From: Muricea muricata
Taxonomy: Eukaryota > Cnidaria > Anthozoa > Malacalcyonacea > Plexauridae
Reading direction: 5' to 3'
Assembly (NCBI GenBank): GCA_963855995.1
Contig: OY979716.1
Coordinates: 87,266,173 to 87,330,172, forward strand
Length of the DNA: 64,000 bases
Numbering within the stretch: position 1 is the stretch's first letter; each line of letters opens with the position of its first letter. The notes under the pieces were generated by a model, which made no database searches, was not told the DNA's origin, and saw only the letters and a program-made list of their open reading frames with translations. Below are positions 22,741-30,948 of the stretch, piece after piece. Both the position numbers and the translations under genes were made by a program.

Positions 22741-24000
22741 AATATCAAAATCGATAAAAAGTCACAACAAGACAAATTCAAAGCTGTGAAACTGCCAGAG
22801 CTCAAGTTTTTTTTACAAAATCGAGGTATCACTGCAAACAGTTATCTTAAGCTCGGACACGTAGCTATAGCATGTGCCATCGAAGAAATGAATCTTCCAG
22901 TGCTCTGTAAAACCAGCGAAGCCGGTGAAAAGTTGGGTATAAGTCGTCGCTTGAATCTCCATGATGTACAGCTGCCGGATCCTTTGAAAATGGATGTTTT
23001 AAACGATTTTAAACATTCTCCTCCCTTCAGCTTATTTGACATATCATTCGTCCGAATACGATAAGCAAGGCCTTGCAGCATATAAATCGTACGAAAACTA
23101 CCGCTTATTTTACGATGGATACGTTGAATCACTGCTGACCATACACAGGAAAGATGCTGGAGTTCATGTGTATGTTGCAGCTGCTTTATATTCCCTTAAT
23201 AACTTGTTAAATACAAAAGGAGAGGATAGTATAACAAGTAACCTTGTCAATGGATTCGCAGACCAAAGCCTGACACAACACCTTGTGAACTGAAAGACCT
23301 ACCAGTTAAAAAAAGAGGGCTTAAAGATCACGAGGAAACAAAACGAAAAAGGAGCCGAGAATATACGTTTTCCCAGTACCAGCCATACTATCAATTTTGA
23401 AACAAAAATTGATTGGTTCAGATAAAAGTAAAGATGGAAACACCACTGGTATGAAAATAGCACCCGAGAAGCATGGAATAATGGAGAAAAAGCTTATACA
23501 GTATATAGAAAGCAACAACCAAGCAAATACAGATAGCTTCTTGGGAAGTCTTGAATTTTCAGAGAAAGAGATAGACAATGCTGCTTCCCTTACTAAAACG
23601 CAGTGGCAATGTAAGCAATGGTATGTGCACAAAAGAGGATTTATAACTGCCTCAAAAGCTAAAAATGTCTACACAAGGGAGATTTCTGCTGAGAGGCAAC
23701 CTGAGACTGATGTCTTTGTTCTTGTTAACTCATTAACTCAGCAGAAAGATGTATCAGTGGGACAAAATATCATGGAAGATCCAAAAATCCTCTTGATTGG
23801 GGTCTTAAGCAAGAAGAGAGTGCCAGGAAAGCCTGCTACAGACTTGAGTCAAGTAAACATAATCAACTTGTGGATTTCAAAAACAAAGTTTACTTGACCA
23901 CAATTCTCTCACACTGGGGTGTACACTTACAATGTTGTCTCGGCTTGCTCCAAGAAAAGGTTTTGTTTTTGAAATCATCAGGCCATTAGAAATCAAATTA
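22741..24000 (+). pseudogene. SAP-like / YqaJ-nuclease family gene, frameshifted and missing its SWIM-type finger
   Basis: The first frame (about 22741-23045) contains LPELKFFLQNRGITANSYLK, a SAP-like DNA-binding helix pair. A frameshift near 23045 leads to YHSSEYDKQGLAAYKSYENY and YVESLLTIHRKDAGVHVYVA. Another leads to LKDLPVKKRGLKDHEETKRK at 23284-23394. The 23397-23810 frame has QWQCKQWYVHKRGFITASKA, the start of a YqaJ/lambda-exonuclease-type nuclease domain. Shifting frame again gives GLKQEESARKACYRLESSKH and LAPRKGFVFEI, and the reading ends at LEIK where the catalytic E-x-K would sit. Between YVA and ALYSLNNLL the Cys/His (SWIM) zinc-finger segment expected for this family is absent, which implies an internal deletion. 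This family is multicopy in cnidarians. Four or more lesions make it a clear pseudogene. Confidence 0.65.
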
Positions 24001-24190
24001 AGTTGATTATGTTTACTTGACTCAAGTCCCTTACGAAAATGTTCTATAGAATCCTATAGAATATGGTATAGAATATTCTACATCCTATAAAATATTCTAT
24101 AGGACGTTCATATCCATAGAATATTCCATTGAGCTACTCTATAGGATTCTAAATCCTATAGAATATTCTATTCCACATTCATGTCAATTG
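24000..24190. repeat. Inverted copy of coding sequence plus CTATAG palindromes
   Basis: The 28 bp at 24000-24027 is an exact reverse complement of pseudogene sequence at 23842-23869. It is followed by mutually inverted TATAGAATATTCTA and CCTATAGAATATT motifs to about 24170. The block begins exactly where nuclease homology stops, so it marks the breakpoint. Confidence 0.65.
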
Positions 24191-25178
24191 CAATTTTGTA
24201 ACAATGTCGACATCGAAAAACAATACTAGTAATATTGACACATTCAATATTTCGTCTGCATGCTCCATATTTAGCATCATACACATGTTTTTTAGCAACT
24301 TTCATGAAACATGTGTCGCAGCAATACTATACATGCATTCCTGAAAACTTACTAGGATTATTTTAGATTTATTTGGCAACTTGCGTTTTAACTGCAGTTT
24401 CCTTAAGGGTGTGTAAGTGTTTGGAGATTCCACTAATATTAATTTTAAAAATGTTAATTTTTTGGGTGGGAAATACATAGAAGCATAGCATAACATCCCC
24501 AAAATTTTTTATTAAAATAGATTCTAAAATTTACAGGAGATTTTATGTACATAGTGAGCACCCATATGGTAGATTGTAAGCAAAGAAATATGTCATATCT
24601 GAATATTCTGGCTTTCCATTCACTTTTTTGAAATTCAAATTTTAGGACAAAGTGAGTAGATGAAAATTTTTCAACACAGTTGTGAAAAATAGGAAACCCC
24701 TATGTAATTTTTGCGTTTTTATCCTTTCTGTAAAACGTGCTTAACATTGCTTTCTACTTTCAACGCATTTCTTTGCTAATTTTATCTTACTATTTGACTA
24801 GTTAATACTTAGTTTGAATAGTTTGCAATTGATGTAATCTGTGATTTAGTTGAATATAGGTGTTTACTATAAACTCTACATTTCCTTACAGTTTTTCAGA
24901 AGAAATGTGCTAGATGTAAGAACTGAATCCACTAAATGTAGTCAAGTCAAAATTTTAGGTTCAAGATTGATATTCAATCTAAGTCAATAAATAACAGACA
25001 ACACCAATTGCAATCTGGGTAATTATATACATATTTACACTAATCATCATAAATTCTATAGGGCAATGGACAGAAATATGCTATGGGTCCCTAAACCATA
25101 CACAAAATACATAAATTATGTGTGAAATATATTTAAAGATTATATATAGAGCATAATAGATCAATGAATACACACTGG

Positions 25179-25180
<2 letters not shown>
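24191..25180. other. No gene recognised
   Basis: AT-rich, with only short random frames and no obvious repeat structure. Confidence 0.4.
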
Positions 25181-25182
<2 letters not shown>

Positions 25183-25214
<32 letters not shown>

Positions 25215-25275
25215 TGTATGTATGTATGTATGTATGTATGTATGTATGTATGTATGCATGCATGCATGCATGTAT
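25183..25275. repeat. ATGT microsatellite with a GCAT interruption
   Basis: About 18 units of ATGT, then four units of GCAT, then two more TATG units. It creates artefactual YIHT-type frames on the minus strand. Confidence 0.95.
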
Positions 25276-25450
25276 GTATGTATATGTATAGGTTATCATA
25301 TGTATAGGTTATCATATGAGAGGCGAGGTGATATCTCGTTACGATATCATATTTTGTCCCTCGTTCGCTGCGCTCACTCGTGACAAAATATGACATCGTC
25401 TCTCGAGCGATAAAACTGATATTACCGAGTCTCGAATGTGATAACCTATT

Positions 25451-26196
25451 TATCACATACTTGTGCCTTTATCTAGAGCAAAAACCAGATTACATTTTCA
25501 AATTATTTATACTTCAAGTACATTTCGAAAGGAATTCAAAATTATTGTTTAAAATACGCTAAACAGGTAGAAATTACAAAAACAAACCAAAAATAACTTA
25601 TCTTTTAATAGCTGCAAATTTCTTTGTGTTATTTTCCTTGTATTATTTTATATTTTTATTGTTATCTCGCTATCGATTCTTCAGTCGGACGCCATCTTTG
25701 TTTTGAGCGGGACAAAAAACGATATCGCGGGACAGAAAACGATATCGCGGGACAGAAAACGATATTGCAAGACAAAAAACGATATCTTAAGCAAGAAGAG
25801 AGTGGCAGGAAAGCCTGCTACAGACTTGAGTCAAGTAAACATAATCAACTTGTGGATTTCAAAAACAAAGTTTACTTGACCACAATTCTCTCACACTGGG
25901 GTGTACACTTACAATGTTGTCTCGGCTTGCTCCAAGAAAAGGTTTTGTTTTTGAAATCATCAGGCCATTAGAAATCAAATTAAGTTGATTATGTTTACTT
26001 GACTCAAGTCCCTTACGAAAATGTTCTATAGAATCCTATAGAATATGGTATAGAATACCATAAAACGATAAAACGATATCGCGGGACAGAAAACGATATC
26101 GCGGGACAGAAAACGATATTGCAAGACAAAAAACGATATCACGGGACATATCGTTTTTATGTCATCGTGTTATCGCCCGGATAAAGGCACAAGTAT

Positions 26197-26203
<7 letters not shown>
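25451..26203. repeat. Inverted-repeat-bounded block with GGGACAGAAAACGATATCGC arrays
   Basis: TCACATACTTGTGCCTTTAT near 25454-25473 and its reverse complement near 26182-26201 bound the block. Inside, two nearly identical ~70-bp arrays of a 21-bp unit (CGGGACAGAAAACGATATCG) lie at about 25707-25785 and 26068-26140, and they flank a copied gene fragment. The unit contains the palindrome CGATATCG. The left border also has ACGATATCATATTTTGTC in inverted orientation. It looks like a foldback repeat family. No transposase is present. Confidence 0.7.
25785..26058 (+). repeat. 274-bp copy of the YqaJ pseudogene tail (source 23803-24076)
   Basis: The sequence matches 23803-24076 base for base apart from one difference noticed (GTGCCAGG against GTGGCAGG), at a constant offset of 1,982. 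It encodes the same GLKQEESxRKACYRLESSKH fragment and includes the 28-bp inverted repeat. It sits between the two ACGATATC arrays. Confidence 0.92.

Positions 26204-26292
<89 letters not shown>
26200..26292. repeat. (TA)n microsatellite, about 46 units
   Basis: An uninterrupted TA dinucleotide run that directly abuts the 3' end of the Penelope-like fragment. Confidence 0.97.
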
Positions 26293-26293
<1 letters not shown>

Positions 26294-26295
<2 letters not shown>

Positions 26296-26668
26296 CAAAA
26301 AAGAACGACTACGTTTCAAAGAAGTTTATTAAAAACTATATACTAAATACAAAAACTAAATTTTCGGCTGCATGTCACAACCTTCTTCAGAGTGCCTAGC
26401 TTTACACAGAACATACTTATATACGATAAATTATGAATAAATTACTATTGTTGGTCGAAATCATGACTACCATTAAGGCCTTTCCGGTTGGTCAACAACA
26501 TTCCTATCCAAAAGTTTTCACTCTTGAGTATTTCACTATGGTGTTGATCAATAAGCATGAATTTTAAGCTCGAATAATCCGCCTCATGCATATCAATAAA
26601 ATGATTAGTTATACTGCATGTCCGGCGCTTATGCTTAATGTGTGATTTGTAGTTAGCTACTCTGGATA
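26294..26668 (-). mobile_element. Penelope-like element, 5'-truncated 3' end
   Basis: The minus strand carries the end of a PLE ORF plus about 150 bp of 3' UTR. It is truncated on its 5' side where G-rich tetranucleotide repeats begin, and its 3' side abuts the (TA)n run. The 3' UTR contains GAAGAAGGTTGTGACATGCA. The flanking microsatellites hide any target-site duplication. Confidence 0.75.
26445..26668 (-). pseudogene. C-terminal part of a PLE GIY-YIG endonuclease
   Basis: The frame has no ATG and reads [20 protein letters not shown] followed by [20 protein letters not shown], then [20 protein letters not shown] and a TAG at 26445-26447. The NYKSHI, NHF and W-x5-TNRKGLN pattern matches the C-terminal half of the GIY-YIG nuclease that Penelope-like elements carry after their reverse transcriptase and use to nick target DNA. 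No stop or frameshift is seen in the 74 codons kept, so the truncation may be recent. Confidence 0.75.
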
Positions 26669-26690
26669 TATATATATATATAGATATATA

Positions 26691-28040
26691 GATAGGTAGG
26701 TAGGTAGGTAGGCGGGTAGGCGGGCAGACGGGCAGGCGGGCAGAGGGGCAGAGGGGCAGACGGGCAGACGGGCAGACGGGCAGAGAGGCAGAGAGGCAGA
26801 GAGGCAGAGAGGCAGAGAGGCAGAGAGGTAGGTAGGTAGGTAGGTAGGTAGGTAGGTAGGTAGGTAGGTAGGTAGGTAGGTAGGTAGGTAGGTAGGTAGA
26901 GAGGTAGGTAGGTAGAGAGGTAGGTAGGTAGGTAGGTAGAGAGGTAGAGAGGTAGGTAGGTAGAGAGGTAGGTAGAGAGGTAGGTAGAGAGGTAGGTAGG
27001 TAGAGAGGTAGGTAGAGAGGTAGGTAGAGAGGTAGAGAGGTAGGTAGGTAGAGAGGTAGGTAGAGAGGTAGGTAGGTAGGTAGGTAGGTGGGTGGGTGGG
27101 TGGGTCGGTGGGTCGGTGGGTGGGTGGGTCGGTGGGTGGGTGGGTGGGTCGGTGGGTGGGTGGGTCGGTGGGTGGGTGGGTCGGTGGGTGGGTGGGTCGG
27201 TGGGTGGGTGGGTCGGTGGGTGGGTGGGTCGGTGGGTGGGTGGGTCGGTGGGTGGGTGGGTCGGTGGGTGGGTGGGTCGGTGGGTGGGTGGGTCGGTGGG
27301 TGGGTGGGTCGGTGGGTGGGTGGGTCGGTGGGTGGGTGGGTCGGTGGGTGGGTGGGTCGGTGGGTGGGTGGGTCGGTGGGTGGGTGGGTCGGTGGGTGGG
27401 TGGGTCGGTGGGTGGGTGGGTCGGTGGGTGGGTGGGTCGGTGGGTGGGTGGGTCGGTGGGTGGGTGGGTCGGTGGGTGGGTGGGTCGGTGGGTGGGTGGG
27501 TCGGTGGGTGGGTGGGTCGGTGGGTGGGTGGGTCGGTGGGTGGGTGGGTCGGTGGGTGGGTGGGTCGGTGGGTGGGTGGGTCGGTGGGTGGGTGGGTCGG
27601 TGGGTGGGTGGGTCGGTGGGTGGGTGGGTCGGTGGGTGGGTGGGTCGGTGGGTGGGTGGGTCGGTGGGTGGGTGGGTCGGTGGGTGGGTGGGTCGGTGGG
27701 TGGGTGGGTCGGTGGGTGGGTGGGTGGGTCGGTGGGTGGGTGGGTGGGTCGGTGGGTCGGTGGGTAGGTGGGTCGGTGGGTAGGTGGGTCGGTGGGTAGG
27801 TGGGTCGGTGGGTCGGTGGGTAGGTGGGTCGGTGGGTAGGTGGGTAGGTGGGTAGGTGGGTAGGTAAGTAGGTGGGTAGGTGGGTCGGTGGGTCGGTGGG
27901 TAGGTGGGTAGGTGGGTAGGTGGGTAGGTGGGTAGGTGGGTAGGTGGGTAGGTGGGTAGGTGGGTAGGTGGGTAGGTGGGTAGGTGGGTAGGTAGGTAGG
28001 TGGGTAGGTGGGTAGGTAGGTAGGTGGGTAGATAGGTAGA
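26691..28040. repeat. Compound GGTA / GGCA / GGTG / GGTC tetranucleotide array with a 16-bp higher-order unit
   Basis: The array starts as GGTA, passes through GGCAGAGA and GGTAGAGA variants (26700-27090), then from about 27090 to 27730 becomes a regular 16-bp unit, GGTC followed by three GGTG, roughly 35-40 copies. It ends as GGTGGGTA and GGTA (27730-28040). The long WVGG and PPTH frames on both strands are artefacts of the repeat. The G-strand has dense GGG runs and should form G-quadruplexes. Confidence 0.97.
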
Positions 28041-28280
28041 TGATCCTTTTTGTAACCTTGCATGCTCCTTTTTGTAACATTAACGTTACCAAAAGGAGCA
28101 CCATGATCCTTTTTGTAACCTTTGCTCCTTTTTGTAACCCTGCCCGCTCCTTTTTTGTAACTCACTTGCTCCTTTTCGTAACCTTCTTGATCCTTTTTGT
28201 AACCTTTGCTCCTTTTTGTAACATTGTGTGTTCCTTTTGGTAACATTTGCTCCTTTTTGTAACCTTTTCGATTTTTGCAG
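28041..28280. repeat. Tandem GCTCCTTTTTGTAAC minisatellite, ~10 direct and 1 inverted copies
   Basis: A 20-25-bp unit with the core GCTCCTTTTTGTAAC recurs about ten times between 28046 and 28263. One copy (around 28085-28099) is inverted. The same core appears at 44240-44310 and 44680-44700, next to the other tetranucleotide array. Confidence 0.85.
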
Positions 28281-28784
28281 GAATTTAGCAGGAATAATAG
28301 AATATACCACATTCTTACATTATCAATTATATTTTTTTGTCAAGATATTAAAGTTCCGAGCTTTCTAACCAAAATTACTGTCTTATTGTGTGTAGGGATA
28401 AATAATTTACGCCATTAGCATATTATCCTGTATGTACATTTGATCAAATTGTCTACGTCGAATTCGTTTCTTCTGCAAGACACTGCATATTAAAAAAAGC
28501 CCACGAGAATTTTATCAGCAATCAAAGATTATCCTAATATTTTTTTCTCAACATAAGAAAACATTTTCTTAAAATAATATAGCTATATAACCCACGATGT
28601 CACATCGTGAATTTTCCCGTTTTTTGCCGGGTTTTGCAGGCGAACATTTGTTTCGACGCTTGCAATGCAATGTGGGAAGAATTTGCTTTCTTCTCATACC
28701 AAACATGCAAAAATATATCGAGAATTTGTGAAAATAACCTGCTTTTTCTTCGGAGAGTTTTGTCATCGATGTGATATTTAATAT
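28281..28784. other. Upstream region of gene A, no gene
   Basis: AT-rich sequence between the minisatellite and the first exon of gene A, so it may hold the promoter of gene A. No TATA box or other motif stands out. Confidence 0.35.
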
Positions 28785-29414
28785 ATGGCTCGGTAATTGT
28801 ACATTCGGGAAGAGGTTTTAGACTTAGTTTTAGCCGATTCTAACGGTGAAAAAAGCGAGAGTCCAGATGAATTTGTTGTCGATGTCAAAAATGAGTATGA
28901 TCAGTCTATATCACTGCCTGATTCGAGAACAAACCTTCCAGCAATGAAAGAGAACCAATGGTTTTCCTTGATGGGGACTTGAATGAGGTAAGCATCTCCT
29001 ATTTTTATGCCTAGTTTCAGAGATATATTTCTTTTAGGTGATATTGATATACTGTTATTTACCAACTATGTTTTGAATGAATCCAATAAAAAAAATGTGA
29101 CTTAGTATAGTAATATATCGTTACCCTTTCAGGGTGAATGTTCAGACCATAACAATGAGTATGATGAAGAGTTCGATGAATTGCCAGGATGTCTTGTAAG
29201 TTGTTATCTGAAGAGTTTTATACAAATCCTTTAGTTGACTCTTTATCAGAGAAATATAACATAATTTTCTGTCATGTAGCTCTCACCAGAGTCAACTACT
29301 GCAGATGATAAGCCTGCACCAAGCTGCCAAACAGCAATTAGCAGTAAATCCAAATCACAGACTATCACACAAAAGCCAAAGTGGAAAATAGTTACCAAGC
29401 CGTGTAAATTTTAA
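28785..29414 (+). pseudogene. Gene A copy 1: small three-exon acidic protein, exon 1 damaged
   Basis: Three exons with clean borders: 28785-28987 (donor GTAAGC), 29133-29195 (acceptor CTTTCAG, donor GTAAGT) and 29280-29414 (acceptor TGTAG, stop TAA at 29412-29414). AATAAA at 29443-29448 is well placed for polyadenylation. Exon 1 begins ATG GCT CGG but then has a TAA (28794-28796) before YIREEVLDLVLADSNGEKSE, and its end is readable only in another frame (EREPMVFLDGDLNE), so it has a stop and a frameshift. Exons 2 and 3 encode GECSDHNNEYDEEFDELPGC and a Ser/Lys-rich tail ending KPCKF. The EEVLDLV start and acidic run recall N-termini of piggyBac-type transposases, but nothing catalytic is present and I do not assign it. 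It faces gene B tail-to-tail. Confidence 0.55.
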
Positions 29415-29442
29415 CTATAATATAGTTTTTATTCCTAAGATA

Positions 29443-29448
29443 AATAAA
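29443..29448 (+). promoter_or_regulatory. Polyadenylation signal of gene A
   Basis: AATAAA lies 28 bp after the TAA of gene A. The same hexamer lies at about 47347-47352 in copy 2. Confidence 0.6.
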
Positions 29449-30538
29449 AGTTCTATATTTTTTACAAAGGCAGAGTATTGAGTGTAAACAAGAGGTCATC
29501 ATAAGCCCAAGCTGGCTGCCATGAATTTTGAATGATGTGAATCAGTAAATGTGGAATTGACTCATTGAATTGAAACAAAAATGTAGGGATATCTTGGCCA
29601 AATGTATTGTTAGTCATTTATAATTATTATTCTAATTGTTCATCGGAAAATCCTAATCGACTCCCCCTGAAAACCATTCATGACCAAAAAAACTTTATGA
29701 AAACGTTTTTTTTTTCATAATCTACATTATATATGCTTTCCAAAAATATATAGTTTCTCGTACCTATTGTGAGTAATTTGCCTGTTTTTTATGCTTGACA
29801 CATACTATGTTCATTTCGACAAAAAATTGCCCCAAAAATTTAGTAGTTTAAGAGTTAAGAAAACGTTTTCTCATTTTAAGAAATACTTGTTGAATCTATG
29901 GAATACTTTTGAACAAGGTGAATTTATAAAAATGCAGGCTAGAGCATATTTTATTGCCAAAAAATAATTGCAGGAAGCAAAACAATTGAAAATTAATTGC
30001 AAGAAGAAACTACACTTTTATTAATATATTATACTTTTAAAGATTTATTATATTGAAGAACTGTAACCGTATCACAACCTGTTTACAAGAATCCTGGTAT
30101 AATTACATCAAGACATTCGACATTGTTTGATATGCAAATGTCAGGTTTGTTTATTTTCAGGATATACCACCCACGGTATCAAGGTCTATGGAAAAGCTTT
30201 TAATTTTTAAATGAAGATAGCTGACATGATTTTTCTTACAATCTTTCTTTGCATATCAAACAGTGATTTCAAGATCAATAATGTTAGTTAGTATATCTAA
30301 AATCTAAAGTAGCTGTCATGTCAGTTCTGCCTATGCCCATGGCCATGTTATTAAAATTCTTAGTCTCTAGTGTTGTTTAACGGGAGGATTGTCAACAGAG
30401 TGGCAAATTATTTAATTATCTTAAAACATGCAAGGCAGCAGAAATAGTGCATGCAACAATTAAAAATGGATAATTGATTGCTCCATAATATAGAGCTTTA
30501 GTAAGCAACATTTTTGTCAACATGGATGCCAAATTATG

Positions 30539-30616
30539 GTTAGTCGTTCTCGTTTAAAATCGCGATCGGGAAAGTTGATTGACTGCCATTGCTGATTTTA
30601 AACAAGAGCGGCTAAC
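30539..30616. repeat. 78-bp imperfect palindrome (hairpin), conserved in both copies
   Basis: GTTAGTCGTTCTCGTTTAAA pairs with the reverse complement of TTTAAACAAGAGCGGCTAAC. The central part holds CGCGATCG. The counterpart is at about 50851-50927. It may be a tiny foldback element or a hairpin RNA source; there is no evidence of transcription. Confidence 0.6.
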
Positions 30617-30659
30617 ATTGGCAAAAAAGCCACTTGCTTAAGTTAATAATTGCTCTTTA

Positions 30660-30860
30660 AGGCACTAATACACTATGCAACTTGTCTCGAAGTATAATCA
30701 AGCTCTATTTTTCGCAACCTTTCTCGCAATATTTCTGTCGTGAGATTGCGAGAAAAATTGGATGAAATGTTCCTCAGTGTAAAATCCCTGATCATGAAAT
30801 TTCATTTTTTTAATTAAATTTGTTGGGAGTCAAGTTGCATGGTGTAATAATGCAGCGCCT
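30660..30860. mobile_element. 201-bp MITE with TTA duplication (PIF/Harbinger-like)
   Basis: The left end AGGCACTAATACACTATGCA and the inverted right end AGGCGCTGCATTATTACACC both continue into ATGCAACTTG, with a small indel between them. TTA lies on both sides (30657-30659, 30861-30863), the 3-bp duplication typical of PIF/Harbinger. The same element is at 50970-51170, so it predates the duplication or allelic split. Confidence 0.75.
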
Positions 30861-30948
30861 TTATCCAGGTAGTTTAACAAAATTTTAAATATAAACAAAT
30901 CTAAACTTGAACAGAGTAAGATTCCAATGTTCTATTGTCTTTGACATC

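Larger units (their letters stand above)
29450..30940. other. Intergenic region between the convergent genes A and B
   Basis: No coding sequence. It contains a short hairpin (30539-30616) and a MITE (30660-30860). The rest is AT-rich, and the same sequence is kept in copy 2. Confidence 0.5.

Noticed and set aside
25081-25456. YIHT-repeat minus-strand frames
   Set aside because: Translation of the ATGT microsatellite.
25785-25971. A separate gene from the 115-codon frame ending LKSSGH
   Set aside because: It is the copied tail of the YqaJ pseudogene read through the ACGATATC repeats.
28041-28280. CRISPR-like array (repeats with short spacers)
   Set aside because: Units are degenerate, vary in spacing, include an inverted copy and have no true spacers. 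The context is a eukaryotic satellite.
26653-28312. Long PPTH/LPTY and WVGG reading frames of 220-550 codons on both strands
   Set aside because: They are open only because the tetranucleotide repeat lacks stop codons in several frames at once. Frames are open on both strands and have no promoter, splice or domain support.
28785-29414. piggyBac transposase
   Set aside because: The EEVLDLV-type start and acidic stretch resemble piggyBac N-termini, but the gene ends after three small exons with no DDD catalytic domain, so I left it unassigned.
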